This document shows, piece after piece, positions 27,097 to 35,843 of a DNA stretch of 64,000 nucleotides. The notes under the pieces were generated by a model. The model had not been told where the DNA came from and searched no databases. It saw only the letters and a list, made by a program, of their open reading frames with translations. Position numbers and translations under genes: made by a program. The stretch comes from CAZXYF01 sp964644705 (GTDB lineage Bacteria; Planctomycetota; Brocadiia; SM23-32). The stretch is taken from contig CAZXYF010000001.1 of assembly GCA_964644705.1 (NCBI GenBank), positions 1-64,000 on the forward strand, given 5' to 3'. The number at the start of each line of letters is the position of its first letter. Positions within the stretch are counted from its first letter, which is position 1.

Positions 27097-29670
27097 ATGT
27101 CCGCGAGCGCTAAAAGTACGAGTAAGTTCAGTATTGGTAAGATTGCATTGGTTTTTCTGGGCATTTGCCTGGCTGCTGGTACGGGAGCAGCTGCAGAGCC
27201 GGGTGCCGGAGAAGTTACGACCCTTATTCCCGGCGTGCCGGCACTATGGTTGGTGGCGCCGGTTGCGGCCGTGATTGGGCTGATTTTTTCCTACATGTTC
27301 TTCAATCAGTTCATGAAGGTCGATGAGGGAACCGATATGATGAAGGAGATTGCTCAACATATTCGGGAAGGCGCTAACGCATACCTTCGCCGTCAGTACG
27401 CGGTGGTGGCGGTAGTGTTCGCCATCCTGTTCGTCATCTTTCTGGTACTGGCACTGCTGGGCGTTCAGAATCCCTTCACCCCGCCAGCGTTCATTGCCGG
27501 AGGCTTCTTCAGTGGTCTGTGCGGTTTTCTGGGCATGAGATCAGCAACCCAGGCTTCGGCGCGCACGGCGAATAAAGCACGCGAGTCGCTGAATGGGGGA
27601 CTGATGGTTGCGTTTCGCAGTGGATCGGTTATGGGTCTGAGCGTGGTCGGTTTCGGCCTGATTAACGTGGCGGTGTGGTATTTTGCCATGGTCGTGATCT
27701 ACCACCAGAACATGTGGGGTATTGCCGAAAGCCTCGCGGTCAAAAATGGGTTTACATGGTCCCAGGATATCTGGAGCAATCCGCAGTATATCCATACCAT
27801 GCTCGGGGAAATCACCTCGACCATGCTGACCTTTGGTATTGGGGCATCAACGATGGCTCTGTTTGCCCGCGTGGGCGGCGGAATTTACACGAAAGCCGCC
27901 GATGTCGGCGCTGACCTGGTGGGGAAAGTTGAAGCGGGTATCCCCGAAGACGATCCCCGGAATCCCGCGACAATCGCGGACAATGTCGGCGATAACGTCG
28001 GCGATGTTGCTGGTATGGGCGCGGATCTGTATGAATCTTACGTGGGATCCATCCTGGCCACCAGCGCACTGGGGGCTGCCATTCCTCTTGCAGTCGGGGC
28101 TATGTCGCCCGCCATGTACACGACCCTGCCGATGATTGTGGCCGGGCTCGGGATTCTGTTCAGTATTGCCAGTATTTACCTGGTTCGCTGTAAGGAGGAC
28201 GCGACGCAGAAGAACCTTTTGAGAGCGCTTTTGATTGGAACTTTCAGCAGCACGATTCTCGTTGTTGGTGCGCTTGCAGCAATGTCGTGGGTGGGCTTGT
28301 TCCAGTGGGGCATCTTTGGGTCCGTTGTCGCGGGTCTGATTGCTGGATTCATCATCGGACAGAGCACCGAGTGGTTCACCGCGGACGAATATAGCTGGAC
28401 GCGAGGTGTGGCCAAGCAGGCCCCCATGGGGAGTGCGCCGACCATCATTGAGGGTATTGCCGTTGGCATGCTTTCAAGTGCTATTCCGGTTATTACCATA
28501 GTTGCAGCGATCATCGCCGCATTCGGACTGGCTGGTGGTTTTGCTGAAGGCGGCATAAACCAGGGATTGTATGGAGTGGCGTTTGCTGCTGTTGGTATGT
28601 TGTCCACGCTGGGCATTACGCTGGCCACCGATGCTTATGGTCCGGTCGCGGACAATGCCGGTGGAAACGCCGAAATGAGTGGTCTTGATCCGGAGGTCCG
28701 GGAGCGGACCGACGCCCTTGATGCGCTGGGTAACACTACGGCCGCCACGGGTAAAGGATTCGCGATTGGTTCGGCAGCCCTGACGGCTATGGCTCTGCTG
28801 GCGGCTTACATCGCGCAGCTGCCCACCATGATTCGTAGCGCACTGGAAAACGCGGATGTGTATAAGGTGGCCAGCAGCAACACCGCGTTCTATCTTGGAG
28901 AAAAAACCGAGGTGGTACAGTCGCTGGAATCAGCGGGTTGGACGGTGATAGATGCTGCCAACGCCGAGGCAATGGGTATTACCAACCTCGTCGCCTATTT
29001 TGGACTGAATCTTCTGAACCCGAATCTTCTGGGAGGTCTTTTCCTGGGTGCCATGCTCGGTTTCGTCTTCTGCGGTCTCACGATGCGGGCGGTGAGTCGT
29101 TCCGCCGGTGATATGGTGGAAGAAGCCCGTCGACAGTTTGCCAAGTTGCGTGAGGCCCTGGTGGCTGACGGCATGAGCGAAGAGGAAGCTGAAGACCCCG
29201 ACAACTGGCCGGGTCGCACGGAGGTAAAAGATGGTGAATCCATCCCGAATTACGCACACTGTGTGGAAATCGCCACAATTGGCGCACAGAAGGAAATGGT
29301 CATTCCCTCGCTGCTGGCAATTGTCGCCCCGGTGGCAGTGGGCCTGATTCTGGGGGTTGCCGGAGTGCTGGGCCTGCTGGCCGGTGCACTGGTTTCGGGC
29401 CTGTCTCTGGCCTGTCTGCTGAACAACGGCGGTGGGTCGTGGGATAACGCCAAGAAATGGATTGAAAAGGGCAATCTTGGAGGCAAAAACTCCGAAGCGC
29501 ACAAAGCCAGCGTTGTGGGGGATACCGTAGGTGATCCGTTCAAGGATACCTCCGGACCATCGCTCAACATCCTGATCAAGCTGATGTCGATGACCTCAGT
29601 TGCTTTTGCGGGATTGGTCGTCTCCTGGTCTCCGGTTGTTCGCTCTTTCCTGCATCTTGGAGGAAACTAA
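27097..29670 (+). CDS. hppA: Membrane-bound ion-pumping pyrophosphatase, K+-dependent type
   Basis: Hydrolyses pyrophosphate to pump H+ or Na+. The 857 residues hold about 16-17 TM segments. The catalytic signature is complete: DVGADLVGKVEAGIPEDDPR, then NVGDNVGDVAGMGADLYES, and the mirrored C-terminal VGDTVGDPFKDTSGP. LGNTTAATGKG carries Ala where K+-independent enzymes have Lys, which places it in the K+-dependent class; H+ versus Na+ cannot be decided by eye. N-terminal AEPGAGEV after a hydrophobic segment suggests a cleaved or extra TM. GGAGG stands before 27097, ten codons inside the longest frame. Confidence 0.96.
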   Translation: MSASAKSTSKFSIGKIALVFLGICLAAGTGAAAEPGAGEVTTLIPGVPALWLVAPVAAVIGLIFSYMFFNQFMKVDEGTDMMKEIAQHIREGANAYLRRQYAVVAVVFAILFVIFLVLALLGVQNPFTPPAFIAGGFFSGLCGFLGMRSATQASARTANKARESLNGGLMVAFRSGSVMGLSVVGFGLINVAVWYFAMVVIYHQNMWGIAESLAVKNGFTWSQDIWSNPQYIHTMLGEITSTMLTFGIGASTMALFARVGGGIYTKAADVGADLVGKVEAGIPEDDPRNPATIADNVGDNVGDVAGMGADLYESYVGSILATSALGAAIPLAVGAMSPAMYTTLPMIVAGLGILFSIASIYLVRCKEDATQKNLLRALLIGTFSSTILVVGALAAMSWVGLFQWGIFGSVVAGLIAGFIIGQSTEWFTADEYSWTRGVAKQAPMGSAPTIIEGIAVGMLSSAIPVITIVAAIIAAFGLAGGFAEGGINQGLYGVAFAAVGMLSTLGITLATDAYGPVADNAGGNAEMSGLDPEVRERTDALDALGNTTAATGKGFAIGSAALTAMALLAAYIAQLPTMIRSALENADVYKVASSNTAFYLGEKTEVVQSLESAGWTVIDAANAEAMGITNLVAYFGLNLLNPNLLGGLFLGAMLGFVFCGLTMRAVSRSAGDMVEEARRQFAKLREALVADGMSEEEAEDPDNWPGRTEVKDGESIPNYAHCVEIATIGAQKEMVIPSLLAIVAPVAVGLILGVAGVLGLLAGALVSGLSLACLLNNGGGSWDNAKKWIEKGNLGGKNSEAHKASVVGDTVGDPFKDTSGPSLNILIKLMSMTSVAFAGLVVSWSPVVRSFLHLGGN

Positions 29671-30075
29671 TTGGGCAGAGTAGAACCGGACAGATTAGCT
29701 GCTACGTGTGCAGCGCTACTCGATGAGAAGCGGGCGGACGACATTGTTATGATGCACGTTCGCCCACTCACTTCCATCGGTGAGTATTTTCTCGTTGCTA
29801 CTGCTCGTAACCCCCGACACCTGCGCGCTCTTGCGCGGGATCTTGAGGACGCCATGGAAGATCTGGGGAAAGAGCCTCTGGGCATCGAGGGTGTACCGGA
29901 ATCCGGCTGGATACTCGTTGATCTCGGCGACGTTGTCATACATTTGTTTGACGCGGAACGTCGGGAGTTGTATCAGCTGGAACTCTTGTGGGGAGACGCG
30001 GAGCGTGAGGATTGGCGCACAATCGAGGCGCTACCGAACGTGTCCATATCTCGCGAAACAACGCTCGAACAGTGA
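29671..30075 (+). CDS. rsfS: Ribosomal silencing factor RsfS (Iojap family)
   Basis: Binds ribosomal protein L14 and blocks subunit joining under starvation. The 134 residues hold the family core IGEYFLVATARNPRHLRALA...VPESGWILVDLGDVVIHLFD. The start is TTG directly abutting the hppA stop (TAATTG), with GGAGGAAAC just before it, so it is coupled to hppA. Coupling to a pyrophosphatase gene is unusual; rsfS normally sits with nadD or rlmH. Confidence 0.93.
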   Translation: MGRVEPDRLAATCAALLDEKRADDIVMMHVRPLTSIGEYFLVATARNPRHLRALARDLEDAMEDLGKEPLGIEGVPESGWILVDLGDVVIHLFDAERRELYQLELLWGDAEREDWRTIEALPNVSISRETTLEQ

Positions 30076-30096
30076 TAAATTGCACCCTATGAAAAT

Positions 30097-30137
30097 AAGA
30101 AAGCCCTGCGGGCCAGGCGGCCCGCAGGGCTTTCTTT
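30097..30137 (+). terminator. Strong bidirectional terminator
   Basis: An 18-bp perfect stem (AAGAAAGCCCTGCGGGCC and its complement) with a four-base loop and flanking A/T tracts. It lies between converging rsfS and the dnaJ-like gene and can serve both. Confidence 0.93.
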
Positions 30138-30163
30138 ATGTTCGGGGGAGTTTTGTGTGGCAA

Positions 30164-30967
30164 TCAAGCCGGTTCAAACCCGAGTTTCTCGCGAATCGTC
30201 GCGGTTCCTTTCAAACCGGGCTTAAGATCCAGAGCCGCCGTAAACACCTCGCGAGCCTTTTCTTCTTTATCCATTTTGAGGTGAACTTCAGCAATCTTTT
30301 TGAGGATAAAGGCTTTTTCACTTCGGTCAACGTCGAATTCAAGAATACGTTCGTAGCAGGCTATTTCCTCTTCCGGGTCGGTGGCATCGCGGGGAAGCTT
30401 ACGACTGTATAATTTTTTGAGTCGCACTTCCACTTCCTCAAAGAAGTACCGATGGCGGGGCGGTTCTTTTTCGCGTTCGAACAGTTCTTCATACAGATCC
30501 GCCGCCTCTTTGTTACGTTCAACCTCTTCCATCTCCTCAGCCAGAAGGAACAGGCAATCCAAGTAATCGCGTGTCTCAAGATAATCTGCCAGGACGAAAT
30601 CAGGGTCTTCGTTCAAACTGTCCCATATTTCCAGTGCGCTTTCACCGTCCTTGTTGAGTAGATCATCAAGCATCTGCTCAACACGCGATTCGATGGTTTC
30701 GTCACGTCTGCTCGTGTCGGCGTCCCGAAACGCTGGACTGGTCTGGAGCAAGACGTCGTATCGCGCGCGTTCCCGCTCATTGCTTAAGACCCGATAGGCG
30801 GCCATAATTTGCTTCATACGACGCGATGCCGCTGGTTTGTCGTCGCCCTGCTTGGTATCAGGGTGGTGCTTTTTGGCCAGTTTGCGGAAGGCTTTTTTGA
30901 TATCCTCCTGCGAGGCCGAGCGGTCAACGTCAAGAACATCGTAATAGCTTTCCTTTTGGGTTTGCAT
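30164..30967 (-). CDS. DnaJ-domain protein with C-terminal TPR-like helices
   Basis: From the ATG at 30967 the protein begins with a J domain (residues about 6-75): YYDVLDVDRSASQEDIKKAF, KKHHPDTKQ with the HPD motif, and RVLSNERERARYD. It lacks the Gly/Phe and zinc-finger regions of true DnaJ, so it is a type III J protein that would recruit a DnaK to a specific client. The remaining 180 residues are Glu/Lys-rich helices with TPR-like periodicity (AEVHLKMDKEEKAREVFTAA). No clear ribosome site precedes the start. No hsp70 gene is nearby. Confidence 0.88.
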   Translation of the reverse strand: MQTQKESYYDVLDVDRSASQEDIKKAFRKLAKKHHPDTKQGDDKPAASRRMKQIMAAYRVLSNERERARYDVLLQTSPAFRDADTSRRDETIESRVEQMLDDLLNKDGESALEIWDSLNEDPDFVLADYLETRDYLDCLFLLAEEMEEVERNKEAADLYEELFEREKEPPRHRYFFEEVEVRLKKLYSRKLPRDATDPEEEIACYERILEFDVDRSEKAFILKKIAEVHLKMDKEEKAREVFTAALDLKPGLKGTATIREKLGFEPA

Positions 30968-31544
30968 TGTTTTATGGTCGTTCAAAAAGTGAAAGCAATA
31001 AGTTTATAGGGCTCAGTGGGACCTTATATGCGAAAAACAGGAACGCTGGTAAGTGTTGCCCCCAGCAGATCATTGGAGTCTATGCCTCAGCGGCACACCA
31101 AGAGAATCACCTGGTAAATGAGTTTTCATCTCTGATCATCCCCCAGAGCCCCCGACACGTGAGGAATATAGCTCTGAAACGCAATATAAAGATAGCAAGA
31201 AAAGTGTGTTTTGTCAACATTAAAAACGTTTTTTGGCATCAGGAGCGGGCTGAGCTGTTGAATATGCCATTCCGGAGGTTTTCACTGCAAGTATCTTTTC
31301 AGCTGGGATCACGGCCCCGGAATTGTCCGGTGGCCTGTCCCTGAAGTCTATTCCGGACAGCGCGCAGACATAAGTCAGATTGCAAAGCTTCAGTTTGAAA
31401 CTATAATGCAGATGTGATGAGATCAGTTTTGACCAAAATATTCAGAAGCGAAATATGGGATTGGCTCAGTGGGAGGGCTGATCGTACCGTTGGAATATAG
31501 ATGCCGATGAAACATGAATTGATTTTGACAAGGATCACACATCA
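30968..31544. other. Intergenic region of about 570 bases without a supported gene
   Basis: Between the divergent dnaJ-like and argC genes. A 125-codon open frame on the plus strand has no start signal or motif. The left end must hold the dnaJ-like promoter. Possible -35/-10 pairs around 31432-31465 are weak. I checked it for tmRNA, RNase P and SRP signatures and saw none. Confidence 0.5.
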
Positions 31545-32564
31545 ATGAAAATCAGTATTGTAGGCGCCACAGCTTATACCAGCCAGGAGCTAATCCACTA
31601 TCTACTGAGGCATCCCGCTGCAGAAATTGTGCATCTGGGAGGACGTCGGGAGGGTAACCCGGCCATTTCGGATATTTTTCCGGCGCTTCGGGGCAGATGT
31701 GATCTGCCTGTAAGGGGGCTGAAGCCAAATGAGATACAGGACAAGCCGGACATCGCCTTCTTCACGCTGCCTCATCAGGTGAGTCACCAGTATGTTCCGC
31801 TGTATCTGGAGGAGGACATTCGCTGCATCGATTTCAGTGCTGATTATCGTTTTCAGTCGCGGGCGGTGTATGAGACTCATTACGGGAGTCATGGGAATGC
31901 AAATAACCTGGATAGAGCCGTGTATGGCATTCCCGAATTGTTCCGAGAGAAGATCGCGGAAGCGCAATTAATCGCGAATCCGGGTTGTTATCCAACCTCC
32001 GTGATCCTCGGGCTTGGTCCGCTGGTCAAAGGGGAAATGATCAACCTGAGTGATATTGTCGTTGACGCCAAGAGCGGCGTTAGCGGCCGGGGCAATAAAC
32101 CCAGCCCGGGGTCGATGTATTGCGAATGCAATGAGAACTTTTCCCCTTACAAAGTGGGAGCCCACCGGCATGCACCGGAAATGGAGCAGGGAGTCGAGCT
32201 GCTAGGGGAGATGGAAGATAGTGACGTCAATGTGCTTTTTGTGCCGCATCTGGCCCCGATGGACCGGGGGATTCTCTCTACAATATATGTGCGACTGACC
32301 GGTGACGGGGCGAGTGATTTACAGGAAGTTTATCGCGAAGAGTACGGGGAGGAGCATTTCGTGCGTGTGTTGCCGGAGGGGGAATTTCCGTCGACAAAAA
32401 ATGTTGTTAGGACTAATTACTGCGATATAGCAGTCAGAGTGGTTGAGAAGAATCGGGCTGTCATCACCGTTGCAATCGACAATCTGGCCCGGGGGGCGGC
32501 GTCGCAGGCGGTACAAAACATGAATGCTTCATTACGCCTGGAGGAAACACTCGGGATAGAATAG
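31545..32564 (+). CDS. argC: N-acetyl-gamma-glutamyl-phosphate reductase
   Basis: NADPH-dependent third step of arginine biosynthesis. The 339 residues match the ArgC type 1 family: N-terminal nucleotide fold (MKISIVGATAYTSQELIHYL, Gly-rich loop slightly altered), and the catalytic cysteine in IANPGCYPTSVIL (about residue 149), followed by DAKSGVSGRG and HRHAPEMEQ. AAGGAT precedes the ATG. It stands alone, not with other arg genes. Confidence 0.96.
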   Translation: MKISIVGATAYTSQELIHYLLRHPAAEIVHLGGRREGNPAISDIFPALRGRCDLPVRGLKPNEIQDKPDIAFFTLPHQVSHQYVPLYLEEDIRCIDFSADYRFQSRAVYETHYGSHGNANNLDRAVYGIPELFREKIAEAQLIANPGCYPTSVILGLGPLVKGEMINLSDIVVDAKSGVSGRGNKPSPGSMYCECNENFSPYKVGAHRHAPEMEQGVELLGEMEDSDVNVLFVPHLAPMDRGILSTIYVRLTGDGASDLQEVYREEYGEEHFVRVLPEGEFPSTKNVVRTNYCDIAVRVVEKNRAVITVAIDNLARGAASQAVQNMNASLRLEETLGIE

Positions 32565-32610
32565 ACGACACACGCAGGTGGGGAAGATGCCGTGTGACGT
32601 AGCGAATCGG

Positions 32611-34167
32611 TCACTTTTTCGCCACTGTGGGGGATCGAAACAACTGGGGATCCATCCCGAGCTGTTTTATGTTATATCGGATTTGTCGTGGGGAGATTCC
32701 ACGCTGACGGGCCGCTGCCGCCCTGTTCCTATCGGAGCGTTTCAACGCCTCCCTTATCATGTCCCGCGCCAGGGCTTCAACCTGAGTTTCCAGAGCGCCG
32801 GTGTCCGTGCCACCGCCGTCCTCCGGCAGCTGCAATGTGGGCGGGAGATGATGGGCATGTATTGCTTCGTCGGTGCTGAGCAGAACTGCTCGTTCAATAC
32901 AGTTCTCCAGTTCCCTTACGTTACCGGGCCAGTGATAGGCCATCATGGCATTGATGGCCTGGGTGGTAATGCGACTTATGTTTTTGCCCATCCGGTCTGA
33001 AAATCTATCCGCAAAATGATCGGCCAGCAGCAGGATATCTTCCCGTCGGTCCCGTAGGGGAGGCAGATAAATGGGTAAAACATTTATTCGGTAGTATAGA
33101 TCCTCCCGAAAATCTCCCCTTTCCACGGCTTTTTCCAGATCACAATTGGTTGCCGTTATTATGCGAACATCCGCGTGTTTTGTTTCGTTGCTACCGACCG
33201 GTTCGTACTCTCGTTCCTGGAGAATTCTGAGTAGTTTGACCTGTATGGTGGGCGAGAAATCGCCAATTTCATCCAGAAACAGGGTTCCGCCATCGGCCTG
33301 TTCTATGCGACCGCGTCGTTGAGATGTGGCGCCGGTGAAAGCTCCTTTTTCATGTCCGAACAGCTCGCTTTCGATGAGGTTTTCCGAGAGGGCGGCACAG
33401 TTCACCGTCACCATTGGATTGCTGCTCCGCGCGCTCTGATAGTGAATCGCCGAAGCGACCAGTTCCTTTCCCGTACCGGATTCGCCCCGGATGAGAACGG
33501 TGGTGTCGGAAGGGGCCACCTGTTGGATCAAACGGTAAACCTCCTGCATCGGATCAGAATTCCCGATGATGTTTTCCGGGCGCAGTTGTTCGCCCAGTTT
33601 ATTTCTCAGACGCAGGTTTTCGGCTTCATAAGATCGTTTTTGAAGGGCGGCGTCCCGGCGAGCGCGTACGTCCCCGCCGACCATGTTTGCCACGATGTCT
33701 AAGATGCGTTGTTGTTCTTCCAGCTCGTCGCGTGAGGTGCATGGGACGTCGACTGACAGAGTGCCCGTGACTTCATTGTTGAGGACAATAGGGACGCACA
33801 GAAAACTGAGCTGTTCTCCTGCGCTTTCCCGCCTTTTATGGATTCGGTTGCAGAATCGAGGCTCATCGGAGATGCGTGGTATTACTTCGGCTTCACCCGT
33901 TTCCATGACGCGTCCCACAATTCCTTCGCCTTTTTTATACCGGACGCTTTTTTGGTCTGATGACTGAATATTGGGAGCTGCTTCCACCACCAGATCCTTT
34001 TTGGACGGGGACACGAGCATGATAGTTCCCCGGTGCATATCGAGTTTTTCCCGGAGCGTTTTCAATACCTGTTCCAGCATCTGCCGTTGGCCGCTGTGCC
34101 GGTGCAGTATCCGCGTTATTTTTTTCAAACCGTCAAAAATATGAGCGTATCGGCTGTTGTCGGACAT
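32611..34167 (-). CDS. NifA-like sigma-54 activator (GAF-AAA-HTH)
   Basis: An enhancer-binding protein of about 518 residues from the ATG at 34167, which has GGAGGAAC in front. Order: GAF-like domain (about 20-185), sigma-54 AAA module with [14 protein letters not shown] loop ([12 protein letters not shown]), Walker [12 protein letters not shown] and the arginine finger region, then a Fis-type HTH ending ([18 protein letters not shown], with the PRQ of NifA-like proteins). It has no receiver domain, so it is controlled by a ligand or partner rather than by phosphorylation. No CxxxxC linker of oxygen-sensitive NifA is visible. Sigma-54 sites before amtB and glnA make nitrogen control plausible. 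Confidence 0.9.
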   Translation of the reverse strand: MSDNSRYAHIFDGLKKITRILHRHSGQRQMLEQVLKTLREKLDMHRGTIMLVSPSKKDLVVEAAPNIQSSDQKSVRYKKGEGIVGRVMETGEAEVIPRISDEPRFCNRIHKRRESAGEQLSFLCVPIVLNNEVTGTLSVDVPCTSRDELEEQQRILDIVANMVGGDVRARRDAALQKRSYEAENLRLRNKLGEQLRPENIIGNSDPMQEVYRLIQQVAPSDTTVLIRGESGTGKELVASAIHYQSARSSNPMVTVNCAALSENLIESELFGHEKGAFTGATSQRRGRIEQADGGTLFLDEIGDFSPTIQVKLLRILQEREYEPVGSNETKHADVRIITATNCDLEKAVERGDFREDLYYRINVLPIYLPPLRDRREDILLLADHFADRFSDRMGKNISRITTQAINAMMAYHWPGNVRELENCIERAVLLSTDEAIHAHHLPPTLQLPEDGGGTDTGALETQVEALARDMIREALKRSDRNRAAAARQRGISPRQIRYNIKQLGMDPQLFRSPTVAKK

Positions 34168-34213
34168 ATGGTTCCTCCGCACTGGACCACGGTATCGGTA
34201 GTGAAATCGACTG

Positions 34214-34420
34214 TTAACAGTACATAACGCAAATGAGATACCGTCTAAAAAGCTGTGCAGTTGCGGCTGGATCAGTACCAGTATCATTTTTTACCTCACG
34301 GCGGGGCTTACCAAAATCTTTACCTTCGTCTTTATCAAACATCTGCCGTTGTTTTCTGGAGACCTCAGCCCGAACAGAAAGGCAGACGAAGGCAAGAACA
34401 AAGAGAGTTGTCCATGTCAA
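34214..34420 (-). CDS. Possible small exported protein, uncertain
   Basis: A 68-residue frame begins with a signal-like [20 protein letters not shown] and then [14 protein letters not shown]. The segment RAE(V/T)..(K/E)QR(Q/K)(M/I)FDKD(E/Q)G also appears in an open frame at about 69-120 of the window. That recurrence suggests a real peptide or a decayed gene family. The start would be TTG without a clear ribosome site, and the frame ends without a known fold. Confidence 0.35.
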   Translation of the reverse strand: MTWTTLFVLAFVCLSVRAEVSRKQRQMFDKDEGKDFGKPRREVKNDTGTDPAATAQLFRRYLICVMYC

Positions 34421-34444
34421 ATCGCTGTTTTGGAGGGACCTGAC
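34416..34444 (+). repeat. Dispersed intergenic repeat, copy C (LFW repeat)
   Basis: TCAAATCGCTGTTTTGG is identical to copy B at 14444; it continues GAGGGACCTGACC. It adjoins the putative small exported peptide on the other strand. The rest of 34168-34702 shows no gene. Confidence 0.55.
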
Positions 34445-34702
34445 CGCACGGGCTCCCAGCTTGTGGCACTGTTCTCTTTCATGTATGGTCTTAAATGCGC
34501 CTTAAACAGATGTCTCAGCCTCATCGGATGTTTTTGGGCGGACGAATATGGGTACAATCCAAAGGTGCTGCAGAAGACACACGAATAGTAAGATACGGAT
34601 GGGGGAATGTGTTTACTTTTCAGGCAGTGCATCATTTATGACCGCTCGAGGGCGGATACGCTTTTAGAAACAATCATTTAGTTTTTGTGATGGAGTTGCG
34701 TG

Positions 34703-35209
34703 ATGGAAGCTATACCGGAATCAGTTGTTAACTCTGTTCATCAAGAGTTCAGTGGCGTTCAAACAGAGGAACTCCGTGATAAAGCCAGTGATCTGCACGA
34801 TGCCCAGCCGGAATTGATGGCTTTTGTGCAGGCATCGACAAGCCAGGTGGAAGGAGATGCTGCGGATCTATGCGTCTATCTGTTTTTTATGACCTGTCGG
34901 ATGTATGAGGAAACTTATGGGGACGATGTAGGATTGGCCGAATCCGATGATATCATGCGGCGATACAGGGAAAACGAAAAACAAATCGAACAACTGACCG
35001 CAGAAGAGAAAGAAAAGTGGGATGACCAATCTTTTGGGATGGATACGCAGCAGCCGCATCTGATCGATTATTTGATGGAGGTTCTGAAAGAAGCTCGGGA
35101 CGAGGAAAAAGAAAACCTGACAGCTGGCGAACAGGCATATATATTTCTGATATTAAGTACCGTGATGACGGTCCTCAATGATGCAGTGAACCGGTCGCAG
35201 GAAGGATAG
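34703..35209 (+). CDS. Acidic helical protein of unknown function
   Basis: 168 residues, no signal or TM segment, strongly acidic and predicted by eye to be alpha-helical. Blocks such as EELRDKASDLHDAQPELMAFV and YLMEVLKEARDEEKENL frame a hydrophobic centre (ADLCVYLFFMTCRMYE). I do not recognise the family. The ATG at 34703 has GGAG eleven bases upstream; a GTG three bases earlier is equally possible. It lies opposite glnK and is not in an obvious operon. Confidence 0.7.
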   Translation: MEAIPESVVNSVHQEFSGVQTEELRDKASDLHDAQPELMAFVQASTSQVEGDAADLCVYLFFMTCRMYEETYGDDVGLAESDDIMRRYRENEKQIEQLTAEEKEKWDDQSFGMDTQQPHLIDYLMEVLKEARDEEKENLTAGEQAYIFLILSTVMTVLNDAVNRSQEG

Positions 35210-35313
35210 AATGCTGTGGATGGGGGTGCATGAACTGCGATACACAGGGAGGAGGGCGGCGGGGGAAACCATGCCAATCTTGTGTAATGTATTCATCCAG
35301 CTTTAAATATATA

Positions 35314-35342
35314 GGCCGCCGGCGAGCATTCCACCGGCGGCC
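35314..35342 (-). terminator. Hairpin terminator after glnK
   Basis: GGCCGCCGG pairs perfectly with CCGGCGGCC, followed on the minus strand by TATATATTT. It lies 35 bases beyond the glnK stop. Confidence 0.75.
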
Positions 35343-35376
35343 CCTGTATAACGGCATTCCGTAGCAACAGGCAGAA

Positions 35377-35718
35377 TCATCCAATCGCTTCAGATCCGGT
35401 TTCTCCTGTCCGTATTCGGACGCAATCCGCAAGATCGAGGACGAAGATCTTTCCGTCGCCAATCTCACCGGTTCGGGCACCCGCGACAATGGCATCGATG
35501 GTGGGATCCAGATAGTTGTCATTGACCGCTATCTCAAGGCGGACCTTTTTGAGCAGGTTCACCTCCGTGACCACCCCGCGGTAGGCCTCGGTGTAGCCCT
35601 TTTGCTGGCCACAGCCCTTCGCGGTAGTTACGGACATTTTGTGTACGTCCGAATCGAACAGCGACGCTTTGACGTCGTTTAGTTTTTCCGGCTGTATGTA
35701 GGCGATAATGAGTTTCAT
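35377..35718 (-). CDS. glnK: Nitrogen regulatory protein PII (GlnK type)
   Basis: Trimeric sensor of 2-oxoglutarate and ATP/ADP that blocks AmtB. The 113 residues keep the PII signature: [16 protein letters not shown], the T-loop entry KGYTEAYRG, the B-loop [11 protein letters not shown] and C-loop VRIRTGE. At residue 51, where enteric PII has the tyrosine that GlnD uridylylates, this protein has Thr (YRGVVTEVN), so uridylylation at that site is impossible. Control is presumably by effectors alone or by another modification. AAGGAG stands eight bases before the ATG. It follows amtB by 125 bases, the usual partnership. Confidence 0.95.
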   Translation of the reverse strand: MKLIIAYIQPEKLNDVKASLFDSDVHKMSVTTAKGCGQQKGYTEAYRGVVTEVNLLKKVRLEIAVNDNYLDPTIDAIVAGARTGEIGDGKIFVLDLADCVRIRTGETGSEAIG

Positions 35719-35843
35719 CGCATTACTCCTTTTTGGCTGGTGCGAATTGTGGATTAAAATGAGCTGGTCCGGGGCTTCCGGTCCCCGGGACCGTCGGCGA
35801 ACCCGCGAAGCAGGAAGTCATCGCCGACGGGGGAGAAGTGGAG

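Noticed and set aside
30968..31544. tmRNA, RNase P or SRP RNA
   Set aside because: None of the characteristic conserved blocks was found.
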